Below are positions 22,354-33,897 of a DNA stretch of 64,000 nucleotides, in pieces. A model generated the notes under the pieces. It was not told the origin of the DNA. It saw nothing but the letters and a program-made list of their open reading frames with translations, and searched no databases. Origin of the DNA: Pseudomonadota bacterium (lineage in GTDB: Bacteria; Pseudomonadota; Gammaproteobacteria; Xanthomonadales; Xanthomonadaceae); the NCBI GenBank assembly GCA_021821195.1, contig JAKACT010000007.1, forward strand, positions 75,442-139,441, in the 5' to 3' direction. The position numbers and the translations under genes were made by a program. Numbering within the stretch: position 1 is the first letter of the stretch; each line of letters begins with the position of its first letter.

Positions 22354-23585
22354 ACCGCAAAGGCGACAAGTCCCTGATCGTCGGCCTCGATATCGGCACC
22401 TCCAAGGTCACCGCGCTGGTCGGCGAATACGCCCCGGGCGAACCCATCGAGGTGATCGGCATCGGCTCGCACGAATCGCGCGGGCTGCGCCGCGGCGTGG
22501 TGGTCGACATCGATTCCACCGTGCAGTCGATCCAGCGTGCGGTGGAGGAAGCCGAGCTGATGGCTGGCTGCGAGGTCAGCAGCGTGTACGCCTCGATTTC
22601 CGGCAACCACGTGCAGTGCAAGAACTCGCCCGGCATCGTGCCGATCCGCGACGGCGAGGTCACCTATGGCGACCTCGACCGCGTGCTGGAAGCCGCCAAG
22701 GCGGTGGCGATCCCGGCCGACCAGCGCATCCTCCACGCGATCCCGCGCGAGTACGTGCTGGACGATTCGCAGGAAGGCATCCGCAACCCGGTCGGGATGA
22801 CCGGCGTGCGCCTGGAGGTGCACGCGCACCTGGTCACCTGCGCGCAGTCGGCGGCTCAGAACATCAGCAAGTGCGTGCAGCGCTGCGGCCTGCAGGTGGA
22901 CGAGCTGGTGCTGTCCTCGCTGGCGTCCAGCACCGCGGTGCTGACCCCGGACGAGCGCGAGCTGGGGGTGGTGCTGGTCGACATGGGCGCCGGCACCACC
23001 GACATCGCGGTGTTCATGCAGGGCGCGATCTGCCACACCGCCAACCTGCCGGTGGCGGGCGACAAGGTGACCGAGGACATCGCGCACATGCTGCGCACGC
23101 CCACGCCGCACGCCGAGGACATCAAGGTGAAGTACGCCTGCGCGCTGGCGCAGCTGGCGCGCGCCGAGGAAAGCATCCAGGTCGAGAGCGTGGGCGACCG
23201 CCCGCCGCGCCGGCTGCCGCGGCACGCGCTGGCGCAGGCGGTGCAGGCGCGCTACGAGGAAATCTTCGAGATGGTGCAGGCGGAACTGCGCCGCTCGGGC
23301 TTCGAGCAGCGGGTGCGCGCCGGCATGGTGTTGACCGGCGGTGCCTCGAAGATGGAAGGCGTGGTCGAGCTGGCCGAGGAAATGCTGCAGATGCCGGTGC
23401 GGATCGGCATCCCGCAGCACGTCACCGGGCTCGGCGAAGTGGTGGGCAACCCGGTGCATGCCACCGGCGTGGGCCTGCTGCTGATGGGCGCGCAGATGGA
23501 ACACCCGAAGCGGCCGACGCTGCCCAGCGGCAAGGTCGGCGGGATGCTCGGCAAGGCGGTGAAGTGGTTCCGCGGCGCGTTCTGA
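22350..23585 (+). CDS. ftsA: Cell division protein FtsA
   Basis: SLIVGLDIGTSKVTALVGE; VLVDMGAGTTDIAVF. Confidence 0.96.
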   Translation: MNRKGDKSLIVGLDIGTSKVTALVGEYAPGEPIEVIGIGSHESRGLRRGVVVDIDSTVQSIQRAVEEAELMAGCEVSSVYASISGNHVQCKNSPGIVPIRDGEVTYGDLDRVLEAAKAVAIPADQRILHAIPREYVLDDSQEGIRNPVGMTGVRLEVHAHLVTCAQSAAQNISKCVQRCGLQVDELVLSSLASSTAVLTPDERELGVVLVDMGAGTTDIAVFMQGAICHTANLPVAGDKVTEDIAHMLRTPTPHAEDIKVKYACALAQLARAEESIQVESVGDRPPRRLPRHALAQAVQARYEEIFEMVQAELRRSGFEQRVRAGMVLTGGASKMEGVVELAEEMLQMPVRIGIPQHVTGLGEVVGNPVHATGVGLLLMGAQMEHPKRPTLPSGKVGGMLGKAVKWFRGAF

Positions 23586-23736
23586 GCGGCGGCAGCGGGC
23601 GGTAGCGGCAACAAGCGGGCAGGGCAGGGAAAGACAGGCAAGGCGGCAAGCGCAGGACACAACCCAATAACAAGCCGGCGAAGGCGAAGCGGGACTCCCG
23701 CCTCCCCGATCCCGGCCACAACGACAGGACACGGAC

Positions 23737-24987
23737 ATGGCACATTTCGAACTGATCCAGCACGTCGCACCCAACGCGGTCATCAAGGTCTTCGGCGTCG
23801 GCGGCGGCGGCGGCAACGCGGTCGCGCACATGGTCAACAGCAGCGTCGAGGGCGTGGAGTTCATCACCGCCAACACCGACTCGCAGGCGATCAAGAACTG
23901 CGGCGCATCGCAGCAGCTGACCCTCGGCGGCAACGTCACCAAGGGCCTCGGCGCCGGCGCCAACCCGGAAGTCGGCCGGCAGGCCGCACTGGAAGACCGC
24001 GAAACCATCATCGAGGCGCTGCAGGGCGCCGACATGGTGTTCATCACCGCCGGCATGGGCGGCGGCACCGGCACCGGCGCCGCGCCGGTGGTGGCGCAGC
24101 TGGCCAAGGAGATGGGCATCCTGACCGTGGCCGTGGTCACCAAGCCGTTCCCGTTCGAAGGCCGCCGGCGCATGCAGGTGGCGGCCAAGGGCATCGAGGA
24201 GCTGAGCCAGCACTGCGACTCGCTGATCACCATCCCGAACGAAAAGCTGATCACCGTGCTGGGCCGCAACGCCACCATGATCCAGGCGTTCCGCGCCGCC
24301 AATGACGTGCTGCTGGGCGCGGTGCAGGGCATCGCCGACCTGATCGTGCGCCCCGGCCTGATCAACGTCGACTTCGCAGACGTGCGCACCGTCATGTCCG
24401 AGATGGGCCTGGCGATGATGGGCAGCGGCAGCGCCCGCGGCGACGACCGCGCGCAGGCAGCGGCCGAGGCGGCGATCCAGAACCCGCTGCTGGACGACGT
24501 CAACCTGTCCGGCGCCAACGGCATCCTGGTCAACATCACCGCCGGCCCGGACTTCACCATGGCCGAGTTCGACGAGGTCGGCCGCACGGTGGAGCAGTTC
24601 GCCGCCGAGGACGCCACCGTGGTCATCGGTACCGTGCTCGACCCGGACATGCAGGACGAGGTGCGCGTCACCGTGGTCGCCACCGGCCTCAGCCGCGCCA
24701 CCGTGGGCCTGCGCCAGCCGGTCGGCGAGCCCCGCAACAACCGCTTCGAGGCGCCGACGGAAGCCCCGCGCCGCCCGCAGGTGCAGCTGATCAACACCCA
24801 GGTCAAGCGCGATGGCACCACCGGGCTGCCGATCGACGCGATCTCCGATAGCTTCACCCCGGCCGCCCCGGTCGGTTTCGCCGGCAGCCTGCGCCGTAAC
24901 GCCGCCGAAGCCGCCCCGGTCGCCGCCGAGCTGCCGAAGGACGACTACCTCGACATCCCGGCGTTCCTGCGCCGCCAGGCGGACTGA
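23737..24987 (+). CDS. ftsZ: Cell division protein FtsZ
   Basis: [11 protein letters not shown], tubulin signature [12 protein letters not shown]-terminal [14 protein letters not shown]. Confidence 0.97.
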   Translation: MAHFELIQHVAPNAVIKVFGVGGGGGNAVAHMVNSSVEGVEFITANTDSQAIKNCGASQQLTLGGNVTKGLGAGANPEVGRQAALEDRETIIEALQGADMVFITAGMGGGTGTGAAPVVAQLAKEMGILTVAVVTKPFPFEGRRRMQVAAKGIEELSQHCDSLITIPNEKLITVLGRNATMIQAFRAANDVLLGAVQGIADLIVRPGLINVDFADVRTVMSEMGLAMMGSGSARGDDRAQAAAEAAIQNPLLDDVNLSGANGILVNITAGPDFTMAEFDEVGRTVEQFAAEDATVVIGTVLDPDMQDEVRVTVVATGLSRATVGLRQPVGEPRNNRFEAPTEAPRRPQVQLINTQVKRDGTTGLPIDAISDSFTPAAPVGFAGSLRRNAAEAAPVAAELPKDDYLDIPAFLRRQAD

Positions 24988-25258
24988 GGTTCCAGCAGCT
25001 TCCTTCCGCGTGGGCGGAAGGAAGGCGGGAAGGGGGCGCAACCGCGCCGCTTCCCAACCTTTCCCCCGTCCGTCCGTGGCGGAGGGAGGGCGTGTCGCTC
25101 CTGTCGAAATTGCGTGCCGGGTCGTCCACCCGGCGCGTTTCCCAGTCGGTCGGCGCTGCCGGCCGGCTGCTTTCGTCCCGCCGCCCTGGCCTGTGCCGGG
25201 AGATCGGGCCAGCGATTTTTACGGCTGGATTCAGCAAATCGCGTGATAATCTGAACCG

Positions 25259-26173
25259 ATGCTCCGCCAACGCACCCTCAAGAACGTGATCCGCGCCACC
25301 GGCGTGGGTTTGCATGGCGGGGAGAAGGTCTTCCTGACCCTGCGGCCGGCGCCGGCCGATACCGGCATCGTGTTCCGCCGCATCGACCTCGAGCCGGTGG
25401 TGGAAATGCCCGCCGCCGCGACGCTGGTCACCGAAACCACCCTATGCACCGGGTTGAGCCGCGATGGCGCCAAGGTGCTGACGGTCGAGCACCTGATGTC
25501 GGCGCTGGCGGGCCTGGGCATCGACAACGTCTATGTCGAGCTGAGCGCGGCCGAAGTGCCGATCATGGACGGTTCTGCCGGTCCATTCGTATTCCTGCTG
25601 GAATCCGCCGGCATCGTCGAGCAGCACGCGGCCAAGCGGCTGATCCGCATCCTCAAGCCGGTGGAAGTCCGCGAGGGCGACAAGATCGCCCGTTTCGAGC
25701 CGCATGACGGCTTCCGGCTGGGCTTCACGGTCAAGTTCGACCATCCGGCGATCCCGGATGCGCTGTCGCGGGTGGAGGTGGACTTCTCCACCAGCGCCTA
25801 CATCAAGGAAGTCAGCCGCGCCCGCACTTTCGGCTTCATGCGCGACCTCGAGTACATGCGCGACCGCAACCTCGGCCTCGGCGGCTCGATGGACAACGCC
25901 ATCGTGCTCGACGACTTCCGCGTGCTGAACGAGGACGGCCTGCGCTACGCCGACGAATTCGTCCGCCACAAGATCCTCGACGCGGTCGGCGACCTGTACC
26001 TAGCCGGCCACGCCATCCTCGGCGCCTACGAGGGCTACAAGTCCGGGCATGCGCTGAACAACAAGCTGGTGCGCGCGCTGCTGGCGGATGCGCAGGCGTG
26101 GGAAGAAGTCAGCTTCGTCGATGCCGGGCAGGCGCCCCAGCTGGGCTACGGCATCGCGCTGCCGGCGGCCTGA
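25259..26173 (+). CDS. lpxC: UDP-3-O-acyl-N-acetylglucosamine deacetylase
   Basis: [39 protein letters not shown]. Confidence 0.96.
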   Translation: MLRQRTLKNVIRATGVGLHGGEKVFLTLRPAPADTGIVFRRIDLEPVVEMPAAATLVTETTLCTGLSRDGAKVLTVEHLMSALAGLGIDNVYVELSAAEVPIMDGSAGPFVFLLESAGIVEQHAAKRLIRILKPVEVREGDKIARFEPHDGFRLGFTVKFDHPAIPDALSRVEVDFSTSAYIKEVSRARTFGFMRDLEYMRDRNLGLGGSMDNAIVLDDFRVLNEDGLRYADEFVRHKILDAVGDLYLAGHAILGAYEGYKSGHALNNKLVRALLADAQAWEEVSFVDAGQAPQLGYGIALPAA

Positions 26174-26253
26174 TCCCGGCGCAAAGCGTGACCAACGTCA
26201 CGAAATCGTCGCGCTCCCCATCGATTTCTTAACAAAATCAACGGCCAGCGCGG

Positions 26254-26769
26254 CTAGGATGCGCCCTCGGCCGGTTCGGCGGGGGGCCTTGGCGCCCGCC
26301 TCGCACTGGCCTTGCGGTCGCCCCCAGCGTGCTCTTCCGACGCCTCCGGCCGCAGCATGGCCAAGGCCGTCTCCAGTCCAGCACGGGCGGCGGCCGACAT
26401 CGGAGCATGGCGCGCTTCGGCCGGCGGTAGCGGCCGCAGCGGTGCGGTGGTCGTCCTGACACCCACGTCGTTTACTTCGAGCCCGATGGAGCGGGCGGCG
26501 TCGACCAGAGCGGGCGCGGCAAGCCGCAACTTGGCATGCCACACCGGCGAGTCGACGACGAACACCAGCTTGTCCCCGCGGACGTTGGCCAGGCGCGCAT
26601 GCGCTCCCAACCCCTGGGGCAAGTGGGTACGCAGCAACCGATCCATCGCGTCGAGCCACTGGGCCCGGCGCAGGGTGCCACCGGCGGAACCGGCGAGCAG
26701 TGCGTCTAGCGCCGCGCGCGGGCTGGCGGTGGCACGGCCCCCTTCGGGGTTGGATCGAGAACCAGGCAT
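26254..26769 (-). CDS. DUF721/DciA-like protein
   Basis: DUF721-type core HARLANVRGDKLVFVVDSPVWHAKLRLAAPALV; location upstream of secA region. Confidence 0.75.
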   Translation of the reverse strand: MPGSRSNPEGGRATASPRAALDALLAGSAGGTLRRAQWLDAMDRLLRTHLPQGLGAHARLANVRGDKLVFVVDSPVWHAKLRLAAPALVDAARSIGLEVNDVGVRTTTAPLRPLPPAEARHAPMSAAARAGLETALAMLRPEASEEHAGGDRKASARRAPRPPAEPAEGAS

Positions 26770-26773
26770 ACGG

Positions 26774-27715
26774 ATGATCGAACTCAGCAACCTACACGAT
26801 ACCCGCCAGCGCGCCATCGCGCAGGCCCAGCAGCTGCGCCGGTGGGCGCGCCGCAGGCCGTGGGCGGCGTTGGCACTGCTGCTGGGCGCGGGCATGCTGT
26901 GCGGCGCGGCCGCGCGCAGCGCGATCGGCATGGCGCAGGTGGAGGCGCTGCAGGCCGCGGATGCGGAGCGCCAGGCCGAGCTGGACAAGGTGCGCCGCGA
27001 TGCGCAGCGCGATGTCAACGCGCTGGCCGCGCGCCTGGCCGAACTGCAGGCGCAGGCCAATCGGCTGAACGCGCTGGGCAGCCGGCTGACCCGCGCCGGC
27101 CAGCTGCAGGACGGCGAATTCGATTTCGAGAAGCCGGTCGGGCAGGGCGGTGGCGGGATCACCCGCGACATGCCGCCGGCCGAGCTGCGCGCGCGGCTGG
27201 CGGCGCTGGAGGGCGACTATCGCCTGGCCGGCACCCAGCTGTCGGTGCTGGAAACCCTGCTGTTCAACCGCGAGTTGGACCGCAATACGGTGCCCTCGCG
27301 CGAACCGATCGCCGGCAGCTTCGTCACCTCCGGCTTTGGTGGCCGCGCCGACCCGTTCGGCGGCGGCAGCCAGTTCCACAAGGGCATCGATTTCCAGGCC
27401 AGCATTGGCGACCCGGTGCTGGCGGTGGCGGACGGCGTGGTCAGCTATGCCGGCGACCGTAGCGGCTACGGCAGCACGGTCGAAATCGACCACGGCAACG
27501 GCTACGTCACCCGCTATGCGCACAATTCGCGCCTGACCCGCCAGGTCGGCGACCTGGTGCGCGCGGGGCAGGAGATCGCCAAGGCCGGCTCCAGCGGCCG
27601 TTCCACCGGCGCGCACGTGCACTTCGAGCTGTGGCAGGACGGCGTGGTGGTCAATCCCCGCAAGTTCCTCGGCCACAACAACGCGCTGGCCCGCCACGGG
27701 CCCAGCCGCGGCTGA
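26774..27715 (+). CDS. M23-family metallopeptidase with N-terminal TM and coiled coil
   Basis: TSGFGGRADPFGGGSQFHKGIDFQASIGDPV and HVHFELWQDG LytM motifs. Confidence 0.9.
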   Translation: MIELSNLHDTRQRAIAQAQQLRRWARRRPWAALALLLGAGMLCGAAARSAIGMAQVEALQAADAERQAELDKVRRDAQRDVNALAARLAELQAQANRLNALGSRLTRAGQLQDGEFDFEKPVGQGGGGITRDMPPAELRARLAALEGDYRLAGTQLSVLETLLFNRELDRNTVPSREPIAGSFVTSGFGGRADPFGGGSQFHKGIDFQASIGDPVLAVADGVVSYAGDRSGYGSTVEIDHGNGYVTRYAHNSRLTRQVGDLVRAGQEIAKAGSSGRSTGAHVHFELWQDGVVVNPRKFLGHNNALARHGPSRG

Positions 27716-27858
27716 CATCGGGCGAGGGGCTTGCGCACGTCGCAGGCCGCCTCCAGCTAAACTAATCGATTCCCGAACGGGCCTGCGTGCCCGGTTTCGG
27801 GTATTTCGTTGCTTTCCCGATGCCGCGCCACCGGCGCGCATCCCGCCAGGGACACCCC

Positions 27859-30576
27859 ATGTTCAACAGTTTGCTCACCAGCGTTTTCGGCAGCCGCAAC
27901 GAGCGCCTGCTCAAGCAGTACGGCGCCAACGTCAGGAAGATCAATGCGCTGGAGCCGCAGATGCAGGCGCTCCCGGACGAGGCGCTGAAGGCCAAGACCG
28001 AGGAGTTCAAGGCACGCATCGCCAAGGGCGAGTCGCTGGACAAGCTGCTGCCGGAAGCGTTCGCGGTCTGCCGCGAAGCCTCGGTGCGCGTGTTCGGCAT
28101 GCGTCATTTCGACGTCCAGCTGATCGGCGGCATGGTCCTGCACGGCGGCAAGATCGCGGAAATGCGCACCGGCGAGGGCAAGACCCTGACCGCGACCGCC
28201 GCGGTCTACCTCAATGCGCTCGAGGGCAAGGGCGTGCACGTGGTCACCGTCAACGACTACCTGGCCCGCCGTGACGCCGCCCAGATGGGCAAGCTCTACA
28301 ACTGGCTGGGCCTCACCGTGGGCGTGGTCTACCCGGGCATGCCGCATGCCGACAAGGGCGCGGCCTACGGCTGCGACATCACCTACGGCACCAACAACGA
28401 ATTCGGCTTCGACTACCTGCGCGACAACATGGCGCTGGCCAAGGAAGACCGCTTCCAGCGCACCCTCAACTTCGCCATCGTCGACGAGGTGGACTCGATC
28501 CTGATCGACGAGGCGCGTACCCCGCTGATCATCTCCGGCCCGGCCGACGAATCGCCGGAGCTCTACCTGCGGGTGAACGCGGTGGTGCCGTCGCTGCAGC
28601 GGCAGGAAACCGAAGAGGGCGAGGGCGACTACTGGGTCGACGAGAAGCAGAAGCAGGTGCACATGTCCGAAGCCGGGCAGGAGCATGCCGAGCAGCTGCT
28701 GCGCCAGGCCGGCATCCTCGAGGCCGACGAGAGCCTGTACGCCGCGCAGAACATCCACGTGGTCCACCACCTCAACGCGGCGATGCGCGCCCACGCCATC
28801 TACCAGCGCGACGTGGATTACATCGTCCGCGACGGCGAGGTCATCATCGTCGATGAATTCACCGGCCGCACCCTGCCGGGCCGGCGCTGGTCCGACGGCC
28901 TGCATCAGGCGGTGGAGGCGAAGGAAGGCGTGCCGGTGCAGCGCGAGAACCAGACGCTGGCGTCGGTGACGTTCCAGAACCTGTTCCGCATGTACAAGAA
29001 GCTGTCCGGCATGACCGGTACCGCGGACACCGAAGCATTCGAGTTCCAGAACATCTACGGGCTGGAAGTGGTGGTGATCCCGACCCACCGGCCGATGATC
29101 CGCAAGGACCACCCGGACCTCGTCTTCCTCAACCGCGCCGGCAAGTACCGCGCGGTGGCCAACGAGATCAAGGAATGCGTGGCCAAGGGCCAGCCGGTGC
29201 TGGTCGGCACCACCTCGATCGAGGTGTCGGAGCTGCTCAGCGAGAACCTGCGCGAGGCCGGCATCCCGCACGAAGTGCTCAACGCCAAGCAGCACGAGCG
29301 CGAGGCGCACATCGTCGCCAACGCCGGCGCGCCGGGCGCGGTGACCATCGCCACCAACATGGCCGGCCGCGGCACCGACATCGTGCTGGGCGGCTCGCTG
29401 GACGCCGAACTGGCCGCCTTGGGCGAGGATGCCCCGCAGTCCGAAAAGGACCGCCTCAAGGCCGCATGGCAGGAGCGCCACGACGCGGTCAAGGCGGCCG
29501 GCGGCCTGCACATCATCGGCACCGAGCGCCATGAATCCCGCCGCATCGACAACCAGCTGCGTGGCCGCTCCGGCCGCCAGGGCGACCCGGGCTCGTCGCG
29601 CTTCTACCTGTCGCTGGAAGACAACCTGATGCGCATCTTCGCCGCCGACTGGGTGCAGAAGGTGATGGCGCGGATGGGCCTGAAGGAAGACGACATCATC
29701 GAGTCGGCGCTGGTGACCAAGCAGATCGCCAACGCGCAACGCAAGGTCGAGGCGCACAACTTCGACATCCGCAAGAACCTGCTGGACTTCGACGACGTCA
29801 ACAACGACCAGCGCAAGGTCATCTACGGCCAGCGCAACGAGCTGCTGGAAGCCGAGAGCGTCAAGGAGAACATCGACGGCATCCGCTACGACGTGGTCGC
29901 CGAGCTGGTGCAGCGCCACGTGCCGGCCGACTCGATCGACGAGCAGTGGGACCTGCCGGGCCTGGAGGCCGCGCTGGCCAGCGAGTTCGGCTTGCAGCTG
30001 GACCTGGTGGGCCTGCACAAGGCCGAAGCGGAGCTGGACGCTTCGCAGATCCTCGGCCATGTGCAGGACGCGGTGGATACGCTGTTCGCCGGCAAGGAAG
30101 AGCAGGTTGGCGCCGAGACCATGCGCATGCTGGAGAAGCACGTGATGCTGAACGTGCTGGACCAGAACTGGAAGGAGCACCTCGCGCGCATGGACTACCT
30201 GCGCCAGGGCATCCACCTGCGCGGCTATGCGCAGAAGCAGCCCAAGCAGGAATACAAGAAGGAAGCCTTCGAGCTGTTCTCGGAACTGCTGGAGAAGGTC
30301 AAGCACGAAGTGGTCTCGCTGCTCGCCCGCGTGCGCATCCGCAGCGAGGAGGAGGTGGCCGCTGCCGAGGCGCAGGAGCGCGCCCGCGCCGAGGCCGTGG
30401 CCCGGCAGATGCAGTTCCAGCATCCGGGCGCCGGCGGCATGGGCGCGGACGAGGAGGCGGCGCAGGTGCAGGCCGCGCGCGCCCAGCAGGCTGCGTTTGC
30501 CGACATCGGCCGCAACGATCCCTGCCCCTGCGGCAGCGGCAAGAAGTTCAAGCACTGCCATGGGCAGCTTGCGTAG
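27859..30576 (+). CDS. secA: Preprotein translocase subunit SecA
   Basis: [29 protein letters not shown]-terminal zinc motif [14 protein letters not shown]. Confidence 0.98.
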   Translation: MFNSLLTSVFGSRNERLLKQYGANVRKINALEPQMQALPDEALKAKTEEFKARIAKGESLDKLLPEAFAVCREASVRVFGMRHFDVQLIGGMVLHGGKIAEMRTGEGKTLTATAAVYLNALEGKGVHVVTVNDYLARRDAAQMGKLYNWLGLTVGVVYPGMPHADKGAAYGCDITYGTNNEFGFDYLRDNMALAKEDRFQRTLNFAIVDEVDSILIDEARTPLIISGPADESPELYLRVNAVVPSLQRQETEEGEGDYWVDEKQKQVHMSEAGQEHAEQLLRQAGILEADESLYAAQNIHVVHHLNAAMRAHAIYQRDVDYIVRDGEVIIVDEFTGRTLPGRRWSDGLHQAVEAKEGVPVQRENQTLASVTFQNLFRMYKKLSGMTGTADTEAFEFQNIYGLEVVVIPTHRPMIRKDHPDLVFLNRAGKYRAVANEIKECVAKGQPVLVGTTSIEVSELLSENLREAGIPHEVLNAKQHEREAHIVANAGAPGAVTIATNMAGRGTDIVLGGSLDAELAALGEDAPQSEKDRLKAAWQERHDAVKAAGGLHIIGTERHESRRIDNQLRGRSGRQGDPGSSRFYLSLEDNLMRIFAADWVQKVMARMGLKEDDIIESALVTKQIANAQRKVEAHNFDIRKNLLDFDDVNNDQRKVIYGQRNELLEAESVKENIDGIRYDVVAELVQRHVPADSIDEQWDLPGLEAALASEFGLQLDLVGLHKAEAELDASQILGHVQDAVDTLFAGKEEQVGAETMRMLEKHVMLNVLDQNWKEHLARMDYLRQGIHLRGYAQKQPKQEYKKEAFELFSELLEKVKHEVVSLLARVRIRSEEEVAAAEAQERARAEAVARQMQFQHPGAGGMGADEEAAQVQAARAQQAAFADIGRNDPCPCGSGKKFKHCHGQLA

Positions 30577-30597
30577 CAGGCGGCCCTGTTCGTTTCG

Positions 30598-31029
30598 ATG
30601 AAGCAGGTCCACGTCGTCGCCGGCGTGCTGCGCGATGCGCGTGGGCGGATCCTGCTGGCGCGCCGCACCGAAGGCCGCGACCTGGCCGGTCTGTGGGAGT
30701 TCCCCGGTGGCAAGGTCGAGCCGGGTGAACTACCCGAAGATGCGCTGGTGCGCGAACTCCATGAGGAACTGGGCATCGAGGCCACGGTGGGTGCACCAGT
30801 GGCCTGCGTGCCGCTGGAGACGCCCGGCAAGCACCTGCTGCTGGATGTGCGCGAGGTTGCCTTCAGCGGCCATCCGCGTGGCCTGGAAGGGCAGGCGCTG
30901 GCCTGGGTGCCGCTGCGCAAGTTGGGCGACTACCCAATGCCGCCAGCGGATGTACCGGTGGTGGCGGAGTTGCTGCGTCGGGCTCCGTCGCGACCGGCGG
31001 CGGGCACCGACAACGCTGCCCGGGAATAA
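30598..31029 (+). CDS. Nudix hydrolase, MutT-like
   Basis: Nudix box GKVEPGELPEDALVRELHEELGIE. Confidence 0.88.
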   Translation: MKQVHVVAGVLRDARGRILLARRTEGRDLAGLWEFPGGKVEPGELPEDALVRELHEELGIEATVGAPVACVPLETPGKHLLLDVREVAFSGHPRGLEGQALAWVPLRKLGDYPMPPADVPVVAELLRRAPSRPAAGTDNAARE

Positions 31030-31045
31030 CGCTCCGCTAGGGCCG

Positions 31046-31663
31046 CTACGGTCGCGCTGCGGCAAGACCTCGGTACAGCCGGTCGAGTGCAGCCACCTGG
31101 CCGTCCAGCGCCTCCAGCGGCCCGTCGTTGACGATCACGTCGTCGGCAATCGCCAGCCGCTGCTGGCGGGTGGCCTGCGCTTCGATCATCGCCCTTGCCA
31201 GCGCCTCGTCGATGCCGTCGCGTCGCAGCAGGCGTGCGAGCTGCACGGCCTTGGGCACGTCGACCACCAGCACGCGGGTCAGCCAAGGATAGGCAGCGCG
31301 ACCGCCGCCTTCGGCCAGCAGCGGGATCGAGGCCACTGCGTAGGGGCCCGACGCAGCGCGACAGGTATCGGCTAGGGTTGCGCGCACCCGCGGATGGACG
31401 ATGGCTTCCAGCTGCTGGCGCGCCTCGGGGTCGGCGAACACCCGCCGCCGCATGGCGGCGCGATCCAGCAGGCCGTCCGGCCCCAGCACCTCGCTGCCGA
31501 ACGCCGCCACCACCTCGGCTAGCCCTTCGCTGCCGGCGGCCAGTGCATCACGCGCGGCGGCGTCGGCGTCGGCCACCACCACGCCCAGTGCCCGGAAGCA
31601 GGCTTCGACCGTGCTCTTGCCGGAGGCCACACCTCCAGTCAGGCCGATGACGTAATCGCTCAT
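31046..31663 (-). CDS. coaE: Dephospho-CoA kinase
   Basis: VIGLTGGVASGKSTVEACFRALGVVVADAD. Confidence 0.95.
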   Translation of the reverse strand: MSDYVIGLTGGVASGKSTVEACFRALGVVVADADAAARDALAAGSEGLAEVVAAFGSEVLGPDGLLDRAAMRRRVFADPEARQQLEAIVHPRVRATLADTCRAASGPYAVASIPLLAEGGGRAAYPWLTRVLVVDVPKAVQLARLLRRDGIDEALARAMIEAQATRQQRLAIADDVIVNDGPLEALDGQVAALDRLYRGLAAARP

Positions 31664-31735
31664 GGGCGCATTATGTGGCTAGCGTGGCCAGGGCGGCGGA
31701 GGGCGATACGCACCCCGGCAGCGGTGTCCAGCGGT

Positions 31736-32599
31736 TTACGCCAGCCCAGCAAGGCGCATGTACGCGTCCACCATCTGTTGCCCCCACATGAAGCTGATCC
31801 AGCCGGCTACCGCCAGGTACGGGCCGAACGGGATCGGCGTGGCCTTGTCGCGGCCTTTCGCGGCGAGCCAGATCGAGCCGACCACCGCGCCCACCAGCGA
31901 GGACAGCAGGATGGTCGGCAGGATGCCGGATAGGCCCACCCACGCGCCCAGTGCGGCCAGCAGCTTGAAGTCGCCGTGGCCCATGCCTTCCTTGCCGGTC
32001 AGCTGCTTGAACACCCAATACACCGACCACAGGCTGAGGTAGCCGGCCATCGCGCCAAGCAGTGCGGGCTTGGCCGACATGTAAAGGTTGTCGCTGGCGG
32101 CAACCAAGCCCAACCACATCAGTGGCAGGGTCAGTTGGTCCGGCAGCAAGCGGGTGCGGAAATCGATGCCCGACAGCGCGATCAGGTAACTGGTCAGCAG
32201 CACCGCCCCGAAGCCTTTCCAGCCGAAGCCGAAGCGCCAGGCGCAGGCCAGGAACAACAGTGCCGTGACCAGTTCCACCAAGGGGTACTGGATTGAAATG
32301 GGCGCCTTGCAACCGCGGCACTTGCCGCCCTGCAGCACCCAGCTCAGCACCGGGATGTTCTCGTACCAAGACAGCGGTTTCTTGCACTTCGGGCAGTGCG
32401 AGCCTTCCACCACGATGCCCGGTGGCGGCGGATCGTAAAGATCCGGCTCCTCCAGGATCTCGCGGGCGTCGCGCTTCCACTGCCATTCCAGCCGCGGCGG
32501 CAGGCGCAGGATCACCACGTTGAGGAAACTGCCGACCAGCAGGCCCAGGCCGGCCGCGGCGGGATAGCCGAGGCCGGGGTGTGCGTCGAGGAATGCCAT
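31736..32599 (-). CDS. pilD: Type IV prepilin peptidase
   Basis: CPKCKKPLSWYENIPVLSW, CRGC, MGHGDFKLLAALGAW motifs. Confidence 0.95.
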   Translation of the reverse strand: MAFLDAHPGLGYPAAAGLGLLVGSFLNVVILRLPPRLEWQWKRDAREILEEPDLYDPPPPGIVVEGSHCPKCKKPLSWYENIPVLSWVLQGGKCRGCKAPISIQYPLVELVTALLFLACAWRFGFGWKGFGAVLLTSYLIALSGIDFRTRLLPDQLTLPLMWLGLVAASDNLYMSAKPALLGAMAGYLSLWSVYWVFKQLTGKEGMGHGDFKLLAALGAWVGLSGILPTILLSSLVGAVVGSIWLAAKGRDKATPIPFGPYLAVAGWISFMWGQQMVDAYMRLAGLA

Positions 32600-32617
32600 C
32601 TGGAAGCTGCGTCCTGC

Positions 32618-33886
32618 TTACATCACCGTCATGGCGATCTTGAAGATCGGCAGGTACATGGCCACCACGATCGAGCCAACCAGGCCGCCGATGATCACCA
32701 TCACCATCGGCTCGATCAGGCTGCTCAGCGCGTCGACGGTATTGCTGACTTCTTCCTCGTAGAACTCGGCCACCTTCAGCAGCATGGTGTCCAGCGCGCC
32801 GGCCTCTTCGCCGATCGCGGTCATCTGCACCACCATGTGCGGGAACAGGTTGACCTGCTTCATCGCCACGTTGACCGGATAGCCCACCGCCACGTCGTCC
32901 TTGATCTGCAGCGTCGCCTTCTGGTAGACCATGCTGCCGGTGGCGCCGGCGACGTTTTCCAGCGCCTCCACCAGCGGCACGCCGGCGCGGAAGGTCAGTG
33001 CAAGGGTGCGGGCGAAGCGGGCGATCGCGGATTCATGCAGCACCTTGCCGATCACCGGGATCTTCAGCATCAGCCGGTCGACGGTGTGCTGGAGCTTCGA
33101 GGAGCGCTTGTAGGTGTAGATGAAGAAGCCCAAGGCTGCGGCGAGGACGATGCCGACGGCCCAGAACCACTTCACCACGAAGTCGGAAATGCTGAACACC
33201 AGGTTGGTGAACGCAGGCAGGTCGGCACCAAAGCTGGAGAAGGTTTCCCGGAAAATCGGCACCACGTAGATCATCAGCACGGCGCTGATCAGGATCGCCA
33301 CCGCGATCACCATTGCCGGGTAGAACAGCGCCTTCTTGATCTTGCCCTTGATGGTCTCGATGTTTTCCTTGTAGGTGGCAATGGTCTCCAGCACCGTTTC
33401 CAGCACGCCGGAGGATTCGCCTGCGCGCACCAGGTTGCGGTACAGCTCGTCGAACTGCACCGGGAACTGGCTCATCGCCTCGTAGATGGAGGCGCCGCCC
33501 TCGATGTCGGTGCGCAGGCTACCGACCATCTTCTTCATGGCCGGGTTCTTGTTGCCGCCGCCAATGATCTCCAGCGCCTGCACGATGGGCACGCCGGATT
33601 TCATCATGGTGGCGATCTGGCGGCTGAATATCGCGATGTCGCGCGCCGAGATTTTCTTCGCCCCGCCGCCAAACAGCGGCTTCGGCTTGGCCTTGACCAC
33701 CGTCGGGGTAATGCCTTGCCGGCGCAGGTCCGCGCGCAGCAGGTTGGCGTTGCGCGCCATCTGCTCGCCCTTCATCACCTTGCCGCGCTTGTCGCGTCCT
33801 TCCCAGACGAACTCATCCAGCGCGGTCAAGCGGTGGGACTCGGCCTTTTGCCGGGTCTTGCCGATGGCAGCCTTGTTTGCGGACAT
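32618..33886 (-). CDS. pilC: Type IV pilus inner-membrane platform protein PilC
   Basis: GspF/PilC pattern; AIGEEAGALDTMLLKVAEFYEEEV. Confidence 0.95.
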   Translation of the reverse strand: MSANKAAIGKTRQKAESHRLTALDEFVWEGRDKRGKVMKGEQMARNANLLRADLRRQGITPTVVKAKPKPLFGGGAKKISARDIAIFSRQIATMMKSGVPIVQALEIIGGGNKNPAMKKMVGSLRTDIEGGASIYEAMSQFPVQFDELYRNLVRAGESSGVLETVLETIATYKENIETIKGKIKKALFYPAMVIAVAILISAVLMIYVVPIFRETFSSFGADLPAFTNLVFSISDFVVKWFWAVGIVLAAALGFFIYTYKRSSKLQHTVDRLMLKIPVIGKVLHESAIARFARTLALTFRAGVPLVEALENVAGATGSMVYQKATLQIKDDVAVGYPVNVAMKQVNLFPHMVVQMTAIGEEAGALDTMLLKVAEFYEEEVSNTVDALSSLIEPMVMVIIGGLVGSIVVAMYLPIFKIAMTVM

Positions 33887-33897
33887 GGCGTTCCCCT

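Noticed and set aside
24999-25110. Cluster of stems between ftsZ and lpxC (cttccttccgc/gtgg/gcggaaggaag and others)
   Set aside because: Real small hairpin, but no T tract and G/C-rich purine tracts easily form stems; not strong enough to call a specific element.
27757-30612. 951-aa minus-strand ORF antisense to secA
   Set aside because: Entirely overlaps secA; composition (His, Val, Leu, Gly, Asp rich) is typical of shadow ORFs in high-GC genomes; no recognisable domain.
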